Shown here: one piece after another, positions 8,558-18,675 of the stretch
Layout: each line of letters starts with the position of its first letter
Position numbering within the stretch: position 1 is the first letter of the stretch
DNA from: Blastococcus sp. HT6-30
GTDB taxonomy: Bacteria; Actinomycetota; Actinomycetes; Mycobacteriales; Geodermatophilaceae
DNA: 64,000 nt
Assembly: GCF_039729015.1 (NCBI RefSeq)
Contig: NZ_CP155792.1
Span: 3,616,001-3,680,000 of the forward strand
Direction of reading: 5' to 3'
Made by a program: the position numbers and the translations under genes
The notes under the pieces: model-generated
Seen by the model: the letters and a program-made list of their open reading frames with translations, nothing else
Database searches by the model: none
What the model was told of the DNA's origin: nothing

Positions 8558-10159
8558 TCAGTAGGTGAAGCGGCCCACCGTCGTGCGCAGGTCGGCGGCC
8601 ATGCGGGACAGCTCGTCCACCGCGATCCGGGTCTGCCCGAGCGCCTGGGTGGTCGAGTCGGCCGCCGTGGAGACCCCGGTGATGTTCTCGGCGATCTGCG
8701 TCGAGCCGCTGGCGGCCTCCACCACCGACCGGGACATCTCGTTGGTGGTCGCGGTCTGCTCCTCCACCGCCGAGGCGATGGTCGTCTGCCGGTCGGAGAT
8801 CTGCGCGACGATCGCGGAGATCTCCCCGATCGCCGCCACCGCCGCGGTCGTGTCACCCTGGATCGCCTGCACCCGGCGGGCGATGTCCTCGGTCGCCTTC
8901 GCCGTCTCCTGCGCCAGCTCCTTCACCTCGTTGGCCACCACCGCGAAACCCTTCCCGGCCTCACCGGCCCGCGCGGCCTCGATCGTGGCGTTCAGCGCCA
9001 GCAGGTTCGTCTGCTCCGCGATCGAGGTGATCACCTTCACCACGTTGCCGATCTCCGCCGAGGACTCCCCCAGCTTCGCCACCGTCGCCGTCGTGGTCTC
9101 CGCCGCGGTCACCGCACGCGCCGCGACGTCGGAGGCCTCCGCCGCATTCGTCGCGATCTCCCGGATCGAGGCACCCATCTCCTCCGCACCCGCGGCGACG
9201 GTCTGCACGCTGCGCGAGACCTCCTCGGCCGCAGCCGAGACCACGCCTGCCTGCGCGCTGGTCTCCTCCGCACCCGCCGAGATCTGCGACGACGACGCGC
9301 TCAACTCCTCCGACGAGGCCGCCACCGCATCCGCCGAGAGGACCACCGAGGACAGCACGCCGCGCAGCGAGTCGAGCGCCTCGTCCAGCGACGCGGCGGT
9401 CCGGCCGATCTCGTCCCGGCTGGTGATGCCCGTCTGCCGGGTCAGGTCCCCGGCGGCGAGCCGGCCCACGCTCTCCCGGAGCAACCCGAGCGGCCGGGTG
9501 ACCGAACGGGTGACGACCAGCCCCAGGAGGACGGCCAGGGCGATGCCCAGCAGGCACACCAGGACCACCGCCCGGGTGGCGTCGGAGACCGTCTGGTCGT
9601 AGCCGGCGCCGGTCATCAGGCGCTCCTCACCGGCCTCGATCCCCGCGGCGAGCTGCTCCTCGTAGGTCTTCCGCAGCTCCCGGGTAGGACCCATGGCGAC
9701 GGCGACGGCGGCGGCACGGTCCGAGGGGAACAGTGCGAACTCCGCGTGCAGGCTCTCCGACCAGTTGCCCACCGAGGCCTCCAGTTCGTCGAGGAACGCC
9801 CGCTCCGCACCCGTGGGAGCGGCGGACCGCGCGGACGCGAAGAGGCCGTCGACCTTCTCCAGCCGCTCGTCGACCTCCGCCTGGAACTCCGGGTCGCCGG
9901 TGAGGAGGAACCCGCGCTCGTCGTTGGCCGTCGCCTTCGCGGTGAGGCCCAGCTCGTGCAGGCTGTTCAGGTAGGGCATCGACGTCTGCAGCTCGGCGGC
10001 GCGGGCGTTGCGGAGCTCGCTGAGGTCTGCGACGGCCAGGAAGCCCACGGCAGCCGCGGTGAGCGACGCGACCCCCACCGCCGTCAGGATCTTCTGGCCC
10101 ACGGGGCGGTCGGCGTACCAGCGCACCGGCCAGGGGCGGGACGACGGAGATGCGGGCAT
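8558..10159 (-). CDS. Methyl-accepting chemotaxis protein with CHASE3-like sensor
   Basis: The 533-aa receptor has a transmembrane helix at about 20-42, an extracytoplasmic helical sensor (about 43-190) with a CHASE3-like [14 protein letters not shown] motif, a second membrane helix (about 195-215), HAMP ([13 protein letters not shown]), and the coiled-coil signalling domain. The kinase-control tip is visible as [15 protein letters not shown] and [13 protein letters not shown]. It has no C-terminal CheR-binding pentapeptide. The ATG at 10159 has GAGGAG about 8 nt upstream; an earlier ATG at 10309 lacks support. Its signalling tip is base-for-base identical to that of the next receptor over 360 bp. 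The ligand is unknown. Confidence 0.93.
   Translation of the reverse strand: MPASPSSRPWPVRWYADRPVGQKILTAVGVASLTAAAVGFLAVADLSELRNARAAELQTSMPYLNSLHELGLTAKATANDERGFLLTGDPEFQAEVDERLEKVDGLFASARSAAPTGAERAFLDELEASVGNWSESLHAEFALFPSDRAAAVAVAMGPTRELRKTYEEQLAAGIEAGEERLMTGAGYDQTVSDATRAVVLVCLLGIALAVLLGLVVTRSVTRPLGLLRESVGRLAAGDLTRQTGITSRDEIGRTAASLDEALDSLRGVLSSVVLSADAVAASSEELSASSSQISAGAEETSAQAGVVSAAAEEVSRSVQTVAAGAEEMGASIREIATNAAEASDVAARAVTAAETTTATVAKLGESSAEIGNVVKVITSIAEQTNLLALNATIEAARAGEAGKGFAVVANEVKELAQETAKATEDIARRVQAIQGDTTAAVAAIGEISAIVAQISDRQTTIASAVEEQTATTNEMSRSVVEAASGSTQIAENITGVSTAADSTTQALGQTRIAVDELSRMAADLRTTVGRFTY
8735..9094 (-). repeat. 360-bp identical tract shared by the two chemoreceptor genes (copy 1)
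   Basis: Positions 8735-9094 match 10574-10933 at every base, with a constant offset of 1839. The tract encodes the conserved receptor tip from the adaptation region through the [15 protein letters not shown] turn to MSRSV. Sequence on both sides diverges clearly, and the sensor domains are unrelated, so the identity is not simple recent duplication of the whole gene. Confidence 0.95.
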
Positions 10160-10321
10160 CGGGTGGCTCCTCGGATCGTGTTCGTGTCCCCCACCGCCCG
10201 GCGGCGCCGGCGCCCGGTGAGGCGTCCGAAATCTACGGAATCGAATTGAACAGAACCGCCCCTCGGCGGCGTGTCGTGGATGCCGCAGAAGAATGGTCGA
10301 CGACCGCACGATCGCGGGCTA

Positions 10322-10330
10322 TTTGTCGAC
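10322..10330. promoter_or_regulatory. GTCGACAAA site upstream of a chemoreceptor gene
   Basis: Read on the minus strand this is GTCGACAAA followed by T, 163 nt before the ATG at 10159. The same 10-mer precedes the other receptor (12161-12169) and a related palindrome pair precedes cheB. A second GTCGAC lies at 10296-10301. It may be an operator or promoter element of the receptor gene. Confidence 0.35.
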
Positions 10331-10343
10331 TCCGAGAAACGAT

Positions 10344-10379
10344 GAATGCAGGTGACACGGGTCGGCGTCACCTGCATTC
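10344..10379 (-). terminator. Terminator hairpin downstream of the upstream chemoreceptor gene
   Basis: A perfect 13-bp stem pairs 10344-10356 with 10367-10379 around a 10-nt loop, about 18 nt past the receptor stop at 10397. On the minus strand it is followed by TCGTTTCTC, giving a partial T-run. Confidence 0.75.
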
Positions 10380-10396
10380 GTCGTGCACATGCGGAA

Positions 10397-12028
10397 CTAG
10401 TAGGTGAACCTCCCGACACTGGTGCGCAGGTCCGCGGCCATCCGGGAGAGCTCGTCGACCGCCGTGCGGGTCTGCGTCAACGCCGTGGTCGTCGATTCCG
10501 CGGCGGTGGAGACCCCGGTGATGTTGTTGGCGATCTCGGTGGTCCCGCCGGCGGCCTCCTGCACCGATCGGCTCATCTCGTTGGTGGTCGCGGTCTGCTC
10601 CTCCACCGCCGAGGCGATGGTCGTCTGCCGGTCGGAGATCTGCGCGACGATCGCGGAGATCTCCCCGATCGCCGCCACCGCCGCGGTCGTGTCACCCTGG
10701 ATCGCCTGCACCCGGCGGGCGATGTCCTCGGTCGCCTTCGCCGTCTCCTGCGCCAGCTCCTTCACCTCGTTGGCCACCACCGCGAAACCCTTCCCGGCCT
10801 CACCGGCCCGCGCGGCCTCGATCGTGGCGTTCAGCGCCAGCAGGTTCGTCTGCTCCGCGATCGAGGTGATCACCTTCACCACGTTGCCGATCTCCGCCGA
10901 GGACTCCCCCAGCTTCGCCACCGTCGCCGTCGTCGTGGCAGCCGCGGTGACGGCGCGGTCGGCGACCTCGCTGGCCTCGGCGGCGTTCTGCGCGATCTCG
11001 CGGATCGAGGCACCCATCTGCTCGGCACCCGCGGCCACCGTCTGCACGCTGCGCGAGACCTCCTCCGCCGCACCGGCCACCACACCCGACTGCGCGGACG
11101 TCTCCTCCGCCGATCCGGCGATCTGCTGCGACGACGCGCTCAGCTCCTCGGACGACGCGGCCACCGCGTCCGCAGAGGCGACGATCTCGTTCACCGCGGT
11201 CGACATCGCCTCCGCGGCGGTGTTCAGCGCCGCCGCCATCTCGCCGACCTCGTCGCGCCCGCGGACGGGGAGACGGACGGTCAGGTCGTTGGCGGCCAGC
11301 CGCTCGAGGCCTGCCTTGACGTGCCGGACGCCGCGGACGATCCCGCTGGAGACGGACCAGGCAAGGCCCCCGCCGACCAGGAGGGCGATCAGGAAGACCA
11401 CCAGGGAGACGACGCGGGTCTCGGTGCGGGCGTCAGCGACCGCGACCTCCGCCTCGGCGACCCGGGCGTCGACCGACGCGACGAGCTCCACCATGGCCTG
11501 GTCGAGCACGTAGAAGACGTCCCACTTCTCACCCTGCGACAGCGCATCGCCCTCGTCGAGGCGCCCCTGCTGCCACAGCCGGAAGATCTGGTCGTTGTAG
11601 TCGCTCATCAGCGCCCAGTTCTGCTCGATCACCTCGAGGCTGGCCGCGGCGTCGGCGTCCAGCTGCGCACGGTCGAGCTCGAAGAGCCCCTCGAAGCCGG
11701 CGGCGCCGTCACGGTAGGCGGCCACGTTGTCGCCGTCGGGCGCGGCCGCGACCGCTCCGCCGTCGACCCGGGCCTTCCAGGCGGTGATGTTCTGCCAGTT
11801 CGCCGCCCACAGCAGGTCGTAGCGGGCCGCCTCCACCGCTCGCTGGGCGGCGACAGCGTCCCGCGCCTCGGCATGGAGATCGGCCACGCGCTGCGTGCCC
11901 GTGATCCCGGTGACGGTCGCGGCGATCGTGCCCAGGAGCAGGGCGGCGCTGATGGCGAAGATCCGGGTGGCGATGCCCCGGTCGCGATACCAGTGCCCGT
12001 GGCGTTGGTCGTGCCGTGGTGCGGACAT
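10397..12028 (-). CDS. Methyl-accepting chemotaxis protein
   Basis: The 543-aa receptor has a first membrane helix at about 22-44, a helical extracytoplasmic sensor (about 45-210) with Trp-rich segments ([26 protein letters not shown]), a second helix (about 212-232), HAMP, and a standard signalling domain ending VGRFTY. It signals to CheA-CheW. The sensor is unrelated to that of the neighbouring receptor, while the cytoplasmic tip is identical to it over 360 bp. There is no CheR-tethering pentapeptide. ATG at 12028 is used; the nearby AAGGG is a weak ribosome site. The ligand is unknown. Confidence 0.93.
   Translation of the reverse strand: MSAPRHDQRHGHWYRDRGIATRIFAISAALLLGTIAATVTGITGTQRVADLHAEARDAVAAQRAVEAARYDLLWAANWQNITAWKARVDGGAVAAAPDGDNVAAYRDGAAGFEGLFELDRAQLDADAAASLEVIEQNWALMSDYNDQIFRLWQQGRLDEGDALSQGEKWDVFYVLDQAMVELVASVDARVAEAEVAVADARTETRVVSLVVFLIALLVGGGLAWSVSSGIVRGVRHVKAGLERLAANDLTVRLPVRGRDEVGEMAAALNTAAEAMSTAVNEIVASADAVAASSEELSASSQQIAGSAEETSAQSGVVAGAAEEVSRSVQTVAAGAEQMGASIREIAQNAAEASEVADRAVTAAATTTATVAKLGESSAEIGNVVKVITSIAEQTNLLALNATIEAARAGEAGKGFAVVANEVKELAQETAKATEDIARRVQAIQGDTTAAVAAIGEISAIVAQISDRQTTIASAVEEQTATTNEMSRSVQEAAGGTTEIANNITGVSTAAESTTTALTQTRTAVDELSRMAADLRTSVGRFTY
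10574..10933 (-). repeat. 360-bp identical tract shared by the two chemoreceptor genes (copy 2)
   Basis: This is the partner of 8735-9094. The two copies agree even at synonymous third positions, whereas both flanks of the signalling domain differ at many positions. This pattern is typical of gene conversion between tandem paralogues. Confidence 0.95.
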
Positions 12029-12160
12029 GCTCGTGTCATCCCTTGCTCGGCCGGTGGTACGCGCTGAGCATGACCATTCCGGGCTCTTGCCTCAGCGCTA
12101 AGAGGCCCGTGTCGGAATTCGCGTCGGAGATCGATCGGTGACCATTCTCGGCCCGGCCGA

Positions 12161-12169
12161 TTTGTCGAC
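12161..12169. promoter_or_regulatory. GTCGACAAA site upstream of the second chemoreceptor gene
   Basis: On the minus strand GTCGACAAAT occurs 133 nt before the receptor ATG at 12028, repeating the 10-mer found before the other receptor. Between it and the gene lie two copies of an AATGGTCA motif (about 12066-12073 and 12137-12144 on the reverse strand). Function is inferred only from recurrence. Confidence 0.35.
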
Positions 12170-12184
12170 CCGCCGGGCTCCGGA

Positions 12185-12227
12185 AAAAGATGGGAGGAGC
12201 GCCCGGCCGGTCGACCGGACGCTCCTC
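12185..12227 (-). terminator. Terminator of the deleted chemoreceptor gene
   Basis: GAGGAGCG..CCGG (12194-12206) pairs with 12215-12227 in a 13-bp stem with one mismatch and an 8-nt loop. On the minus strand it is followed by CCCATCTTTTTCC, a real T-run. It lies just downstream of the receptor remnant at 12263-12430. Confidence 0.8.
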
Positions 12228-12262
12228 GACGTCTCCTGGGTGCGACGCGCGTCGCGGAGGTG

Positions 12263-12430
12263 TCAGTACACGAAGTTCCCGACGGTCGTGCGCAGGTCGG
12301 CGGCCATGCGGGACAGCTCGTCGACCGCGGTGCGGGTCTGGGTCAGCGCCTGCGTGATCGAGTCCGCCGCCGTGGAGACCCCGGAGATGTTCTCCGCGAT
12401 CTGCGTGGACCCTCCAGCAGCCGGTGTGGC
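12263..12430 (-). pseudogene. Remnant of a third chemoreceptor gene (3' end only)
   Basis: The minus strand encodes the last ~55 residues of a receptor signalling domain, running from [11 protein letters not shown] through [12 protein letters not shown] to VGNFVY and a TGA at 12263. These closely match the ends of the two intact neighbours. Homology stops abruptly near 12430, and no start codon or sensor precedes it. A promoter-like region with GTGTCGACAC lies upstream and the terminator is kept, so the gene seems to have lost its interior by deletion. Recombination between tandem receptor genes would explain this. Confidence 0.85.
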
Positions 12431-12533
12431 GACGCAGCCATTCTTGTGACTCCGGCGAACGAGATGAGCGCATTCCGATCTGAGAACGAGGATCGTTACG
12501 CGACCACGGGCTCATCGCCTTCCGGACGGCGAC

Positions 12534-12543
12534 GTGTCGACAC
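12534..12543. promoter_or_regulatory. GTGTCGACAC palindrome upstream of the receptor remnant
   Basis: A perfect 10-bp palindrome with the same GTCGAC core as the sites upstream of the intact receptors and cheB. It lies about 105 nt upstream of the surviving receptor fragment, in the 256-nt stretch 12431-12686, which otherwise holds no gene. Function is inferred from position only. Confidence 0.3.
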
Positions 12544-12686
12544 GCCTGGAATGGTCACCGGGCAGCGGGCGACCTTCGTCCGTGCGTCGGAGCCGCGCAT
12601 TTCCGGACTGCCGACCTCTCGGAAGAGGTGACCGGCGCCGCGACGACGGCCATCCGAGGCGCCGCGCGACACGCGACGCGGGAGAC

Positions 12687-13420
12687 TCAGGAGAGCCGGT
12701 CGGCCAGCCGGCCGAGGAGGTCGACCACGGCCTCCGGACCCGCGACCCGGTAGCGGGCGGCTGTCTCGCCCTCGCCCACTTTGATGGTCACGTCGTCGGG
12801 CCCCAGTGCCCGGAACCCGTCCTCGTCGGTGACGTCGTCGCCCAGGTACACCGCGGCGGCCGCGCCGAGCTCCTCGACGAGCCGCCGCAGCGCCCCGCCC
12901 TTGTCCGCATCGGTGACGGCGATCTCGAGCACGTCCTTGCCCGGCTTCATCGTCAGTGACGGATCTGCCTTCTCGCGCGCCTCCGCGAGCAGGGCGGCGG
13001 CACGGTCCCGGTCGGCGACCTGGCGGACGTGGACCGCCACGCTGGCCGGCTTCACCTCCAGCCGGGCGCCGGGCGTGCCCTCGACGAGGGGGGCGAGCAG
13101 CCGCGCCAGCTCGTCGCGCCGTCCGGCATCCTCGTCGGTCAGCGGCCCGTCGAACTCCGCGCCGTGGCTGCCGACCCAGCGGAAGTTCCCCGGTAGCCCG
13201 CTGGTCCGGCGCAGGTCGTCGACCCCGCGGCCGCTGACCAGGGCCACGGTCACGCCGTCGACCGCGGCGAGCCGCGCCAGCACCTCGGCCACACCGGGCT
13301 CCGGCACGGCCGCCGCCGGGTCGTCGCGCAGCCGGGCGAGGACCCCGTCGTAGTCGCTGGCCACCAGCAGCGGCCGGCGCGTGGCCAGCTCGGCCAGCGC
13401 CGCGTCGGGGCCGGGGGAGC

Positions 13421-13424
<4 letters not shown>
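12687..13424 (-). CDS. otsB: Trehalose-6-phosphate phosphatase OtsB
   Basis: The 245-aa HAD-superfamily enzyme hydrolyses trehalose 6-phosphate to trehalose. Motif I is DYDGVLA near residue 24 (nucleophile and acid Asp), motif II is the Ser in ALVSGR, and the later acidic motif is [10 protein letters not shown] near residue 205. [10 protein letters not shown] and [10 protein letters not shown] are typical of this family. The GTG at 13424 overlaps the otsA stop (GTGA), so the two steps of trehalose synthesis are coupled. The product is cytoplasmic. Trehalose serves as osmolyte and desiccation protectant in actinobacteria. Confidence 0.93.
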
Positions 13425-14836
<1,412 letters not shown>

Positions 14837-14925
14837 ACCGTCCCGACCCTATCCAGACGACGGGCTTCCCGCTCCACGGGTGGCTGCAGATCCGGTGATG
14901 GGGAGGGGTGCGGCCCGCCGGACCG

Positions 14926-15282
14926 TCAGATCCCCCGTGCGGCCAGGTAGGCGCCGGCGGCCGCGCCGAGGCCGAGCAGCACGGTGGCGAGCAGGTAGCC
15001 CAGCGCCCGGACCGGCCGACCGGCCTCCAGCAGACGGATCACGTCGGCACCGAACGTGGAGAAGGTGGTCAGCGCGCCGCAGAACCCTGTGCCGACGAGC
15101 GCCACGGCGCCCGCGGGGACGTCGGCCAGGCCCAGCAGCAGGCCCAGGACCGCGCTGCCGACGACGTTGGCCACGAGGGTCCCCGACGCCGGGTCCCGGC
15201 CGTCCCGGCCCGCCGCCCGGGTGGCGAGGAGGCGCAGCGGGGCGCCCACCGCGGCACCGAGGGCCACCAGCAACGGGATCAC
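14926..15282 (-). CDS. crcB: Fluoride exporter CrcB/Fluc, second subunit
   Basis: The 118-aa membrane protein has four hydrophobic helices and the family motif GTGFCGALTTFSTF in the third. CrcB (Fluc) proteins are dual-topology or paired dimers forming two F- channels. The GTG at 15282 overlaps the stop of the first crcB (GTGA). A tandem pair of unequal CrcB proteins usually means an obligate heterodimer with opposite topologies. The Phe and Thr residues lining the pore are present in the TTFSTF segment. Confidence 0.93.
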   Translation of the reverse strand: MIPLLVALGAAVGAPLRLLATRAAGRDGRDPASGTLVANVVGSAVLGLLLGLADVPAGAVALVGTGFCGALTTFSTFGADVIRLLEAGRPVRALGYLLATVLLGLGAAAGAYLAARGI

Positions 15283-15686
15283 CGGTCCGACCTCCCGGTC
15301 GCTGCCCCGGCCGGCCCCCGGGCCGACCGGACCGCCTGCGCGCCCAGCAGGACGGCGACGACGCCGCCGACGGCCGACGCCAGCACGTACCCCGCGGCCC
15401 ACACCGGCGCCCCGCCCTCCACCAGCGCGACGACCTCGACGGCGAACGTCGAGTACGTCGTGTACCCGCCGAGCACGCCCACGCCGAGGAGCGGCCGCGC
15501 CCAGCCCGGTTCGGGGGAGCTGGCGGTGAGGGCGGCCAGCAAGGCACCGAGGAGGAGGCAGCCGGTCAGGTTCACGAGCAGGGTCGCCCAGGGCCAGCCG
15601 CCGGGGGAGGTGGGCACCGCCTCGGCGAGCGACCACCGGGCCAGGGAGCCCAGCGCCCCGCCCAGCGCCGCCAGCAGGTAGGCCAT
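15279..15686 (-). CDS. crcB: Fluoride exporter CrcB/Fluc, first subunit
   Basis: The 135-aa protein has four predicted membrane helices, an early ALGGALGSLARW segment and the signature GVLGGYTTYSTFAVE in helix 3. It forms half of a CrcB heterodimer with the overlapping downstream gene. ATG at 15686 has GGAAGGAG upstream and directly begins the first helix. It is divergent from the CoA-transferase gene with 89 nt between them. I examined this gap for a fluoride riboswitch and could not assign one. Confidence 0.93.
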   Translation of the reverse strand: MAYLLAALGGALGSLARWSLAEAVPTSPGGWPWATLLVNLTGCLLLGALLAALTASSPEPGWARPLLGVGVLGGYTTYSTFAVEVVALVEGGAPVWAAGYVLASAVGGVVAVLLGAQAVRSARGPAGAATGRSDR

Positions 15687-15775
15687 GTGACCTGGCGCTC
15701 CTTCCCGATCCAGGGTCGGGCAGCATGCCCTCGGGGAGGGTCGCACGCCGGTGACCCAGGACAGGGGAGGCCACC

Positions 15776-16873
15776 GTGGGACCGCTGGAGGGCGTACGGG
15801 TCGTCGAGTTCGCCGGGCTCGGGCCCGGCCCGTTCTGCGGGATGCTGCTGGCCGACCTGGGCGCCGACGTGGTGCGGATCGACCGGAAAGGCGCCCGCGG
15901 GGGCCTGGTCGGCTCGCTCGGCGCCACGTCCCTGCTCGACCGGGGCAAGCGCTCGATCGCGCTCGACCTCAAGGACCCGGCCGACGTGGCGGTGGTCCGC
16001 GCCCTCGTGCGGCGGTCCGACGTCCTGCTGGAGGGCTTCCGGCCCGGCGTCATGGAACGGCTGGAGCTGGGCCCCGACGACCTGATGGCCGACTCGCCGG
16101 GCCTGGTCTACGGGCGCATGACCGGCTGGGGGCAGACCGGCCCCCTGGCGCACAGCGCCGGCCACGACATCGGCTACATCGCGCTCACCGGGGCCCTGGG
16201 CGCCAGCGGGCGCCCCGACGAGCGGCCGGCGCCGCCGCTGAACCTGCTCGGTGACTTCGGCGGCGGGGGAGTGTTCCTCGCCCTCGGTGCGCTCGCCGCA
16301 CTCCTGCACGCCCGCACCACGGGGCGGGGTCAGGTCGTCGACGCCGCGATCGTCGACGGGACCGCCGTCCTGACCACGATGATCCACGGCATGCTGGACG
16401 CCGGCGCCTGGACCGACCGGCGAGGCCGGAACCTGCTCGACACCGGGGCGCCGTTCTACGACGTCTACCGCTGCGCCGACGGGCACTTCCTGGCGGTGGG
16501 CGCGCTGGAGGAGCAGTTCTACGCGGCCCTGCTCGCCGGGCTGGAGCTCGCCGGTGACGAGACGCTGCCCGACCGGAGCGACCCCCGCCAGTGGCCGGTG
16601 CTGCGCGAGCGCTTCACCGAGGCGTTCGCCTCCCGGACCCGCGCGCAGTGGTGGGAGGTGTTCGAGGGGACCGATGCCTGCGTGGCACCGGTCTGGTCGC
16701 TGCTGGAGGCGACCGAGGACCGGCACAACACCGAGCGCGGGGTCTTCGTGGAGGTCGGCGGCGTGGTCCAGCCCGCGGTCGCCCCGCGGTTCTCCGCGAC
16801 GCCCGGGGCCGTCGGGCGGGTGCCCGCGGTGGGGGAGCACACCGACGAGATCCGCGCCGAGCTGGGGCTGTAG
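15776..16873 (+). CDS. CoA-transferase family III protein, alpha-methylacyl-CoA racemase type
   Basis: The 365-aa protein belongs to the CaiB/BaiF family. The N-terminus GVRVVEFAGLGPGPF, LADLGADVVRIDR, SIALDLKDP and VLLEGFRPGVMERLELGP, then YGRMTGWGQTGPL with GHDIGYIALTG, match alpha-methylacyl-CoA racemases such as M. tuberculosis MCR; the His of AGHD is the likely catalytic base. It would epimerise 2-methylacyl-CoA in branched fatty acid or sterol breakdown. GTG at 15776 has GGGGAGG 6 nt upstream. It is monocistronic and convergent with ngg. A general CoA-transferase role cannot be excluded. Confidence 0.9.
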   Translation: MGPLEGVRVVEFAGLGPGPFCGMLLADLGADVVRIDRKGARGGLVGSLGATSLLDRGKRSIALDLKDPADVAVVRALVRRSDVLLEGFRPGVMERLELGPDDLMADSPGLVYGRMTGWGQTGPLAHSAGHDIGYIALTGALGASGRPDERPAPPLNLLGDFGGGGVFLALGALAALLHARTTGRGQVVDAAIVDGTAVLTTMIHGMLDAGAWTDRRGRNLLDTGAPFYDVYRCADGHFLAVGALEEQFYAALLAGLELAGDETLPDRSDPRQWPVLRERFTEAFASRTRAQWWEVFEGTDACVAPVWSLLEATEDRHNTERGVFVEVGGVVQPAVAPRFSATPGAVGRVPAVGEHTDEIRAELGL

Positions 16874-16903
16874 GTCCGCTGCCTCACCTCACGTGGTCCT
16901 GGG

Positions 16904-18664
16904 TCAGGGGCGACGGCGGGTCTCCGGGAAGAGCAGGTCGACGAAGCGCTCGGCGGTGGGCTGGGGCTCGTGGTTGGCCAGCCCCGGGCGCTCGTTGGCC
17001 TCGATGAAGACGTAGTCGGGGCCGCTGACGTCGGGCACGAGGAAGTCGATGCCGGTGACCGGGATGTCGAGCGCGGTCGCCGCCCGCACCGCGGCGTCGG
17101 CGATGTCCGGGTGGAGCTGGTCGGTGACGTCCTCGATCGTGCCCCCCGTGTGCAGGTTCGCCGTCCGGCGCACCTGGATGCGGTCGCCGTTGCGCGGGAC
17201 GTCGTCCATCGCGTAGCCGGCGTCGGCGACCACCTCGGTGGTCGTGGCGTCCAGGGGGATCCGGGACTCGCCACCGGTCGCGCGCTCCCGGCGACGGCTG
17301 GTCGCGCGGATCAGCTCGGTGACCGTGCTCCGGCCGTCGCCGATCACCTCCGCGGGACGGCGGACCGCCGCGGCGACCACCTCCCGGTCGATCACCACCA
17401 CCCGCAGGTCCTGGCCGGGCACCATCTCCTCGACGAGCACGTCCGGGCAGAACGTCGCCGCGAGCTCCACCGCCCGCTGGAGCGCCGCATCGCCCTTGAC
17501 GCCGACCGTGATGCCCTTGCCCTGCTCCCCGCGGGCCGGCTTGACGACGACCTCGCCGACCTCGCGCACGAGGTCCGACGCGGCCGCGAGGTCCTCCTCG
17601 TGCGCCAGCGCCCCGCGCGCCACCCGCACCCCCGCCCGCTCCATGATCCGGCGGGTGACCCGCTTGTCGTCGCACCGGCTCATGGCCACCGCGGTGGTGA
17701 ACTCCGAGAGCGACTCACGGGTCACGACCGTGCGGCCCCCGACCGACAGCCGCAGCTCCCCCCACTCGGCGTCGGTGACCTCCACGCGGACACCTCGGCG
17801 CAGCGCCTCCTCGGCGATGATCAGCGCGTAGGGGTTGAGCCCCTCCAGCCCGGGCGGCCGGGCGGCGAACAGCGGCGTGTTGATGGGGTTCTTGCGCTTG
17901 ACGCAGACAGCGGAGACCCGGGTGAACCCCAGCTTCCGGTAGAGGGCGATCGCGCCGGCGTTGTCGTGCAGGACCGAGAGGTCCAGGTACGACCGGCCGC
18001 GGCCGACGTAGCGCTCGGCGAGCACCCGCACCAGGGCCTCGCCGGTTCCGGGCGGGGCGTCCTGGTTGTGCACGGCCAGGCACCACAGGCTGGCGCCGCC
18101 CTCCGGGTCGTCGAAGGCCAGGGTGTGGTCGACCCCGGTGACCGTGCCGACGACCTTCCCGGTCCGCTGGTCCTCGGCGACCAGGTAGGTGAAGCAGCGG
18201 GTGCGGTGGTTGCGCCACATGACGTCGGCGTCGCCGACCACCATGCCGTTGAGGGCGTAGATCTCGTTGATCGCCACCATGTCCGCGCGCGAGGTGGCCG
18301 TGCGCACGAACACCCCGCGGATGAGCTCATGCCGGGCGCGGTAGCGGTACAGGTCCAGCCGGTAGGTGTAGCTGGGGTCGATGAACAGCTCGTCCGGCGC
18401 CAGCCCGACCAGCACGTGCGGATCCCGCGGGTAGATGCAGATGTCCCGCTCACCGGTCTCCTCGGCGCGCAGGGCGTCGACGATGCCGTGCAGGTCGTCG
18501 AACGTCTGCCCGAAGACGAGCCGGCCCCAGCCCATGTCCAGGACGACGTCCTTCGCCATGCCCTGGAGCTGGTGCTGCGACGGCTTCCGCCAGGACCGGG
18601 CGGTGAGGTCGGGGGTGCTGGCCACCGGCGTGCGGCGTCGGTGACCGGCCAGCCGGGGTGCCAC
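16904..18664 (-). CDS. ngg: N-acetylglutaminylglutamine synthetase (GNAT plus ATP-grasp fusion)
   Basis: The protein (about 586 aa) joins an N-terminal acetyltransferase domain (about 115-260; RGRSYLDLSVLHDNAGAIALYRKLGF) to an ATP-grasp ligase (about 330-580; EVVVKPARGEQGKG, GIDFLVPDVSGPDYVFIEANERPG). This architecture is that of Ngg, which acetylates glutamine and ligates a second glutamine in making N-acetylglutaminylglutamine amide, an osmolyte. It lies 11 nt after asnO, its pathway partner. The start is uncertain: GTG 18664 follows a G-rich ribosome site, GTG 18625 would shorten it by 13 residues, and ATG 18559 begins just at the conserved part. Confidence 0.92.
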   Translation of the reverse strand: MAPRLAGHRRRTPVASTPDLTARSWRKPSQHQLQGMAKDVVLDMGWGRLVFGQTFDDLHGIVDALRAEETGERDICIYPRDPHVLVGLAPDELFIDPSYTYRLDLYRYRARHELIRGVFVRTATSRADMVAINEIYALNGMVVGDADVMWRNHRTRCFTYLVAEDQRTGKVVGTVTGVDHTLAFDDPEGGASLWCLAVHNQDAPPGTGEALVRVLAERYVGRGRSYLDLSVLHDNAGAIALYRKLGFTRVSAVCVKRKNPINTPLFAARPPGLEGLNPYALIIAEEALRRGVRVEVTDAEWGELRLSVGGRTVVTRESLSEFTTAVAMSRCDDKRVTRRIMERAGVRVARGALAHEEDLAAASDLVREVGEVVVKPARGEQGKGITVGVKGDAALQRAVELAATFCPDVLVEEMVPGQDLRVVVIDREVVAAAVRRPAEVIGDGRSTVTELIRATSRRRERATGGESRIPLDATTTEVVADAGYAMDDVPRNGDRIQVRRTANLHTGGTIEDVTDQLHPDIADAAVRAATALDIPVTGIDFLVPDVSGPDYVFIEANERPGLANHEPQPTAERFVDLLFPETRRRP

Positions 18665-18675
18665 GCGCACCCCCC

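Noticed and set aside
5735-10249. A 1504-codon open frame on the + strand antisense to cheW, cheA and a receptor
   Set aside because: High G+C antisense shadow; the minus-strand genes have clear domains and ribosome sites, while this frame has low-complexity composition and no motif.
10160-10343. CTCAC followed by GCCGGG near the receptor start as a FliA promoter
   Set aside because: The spacing is 14 nt and the -10 is poor.
15687-15775. Possible fluoride riboswitch upstream of the crcB pair
   Set aside because: Small hairpins exist (for example GGGCA-TGC-TGCCC), but I could not align the conserved pseudoknot core of the crcB motif. A covariance-model search would decide.
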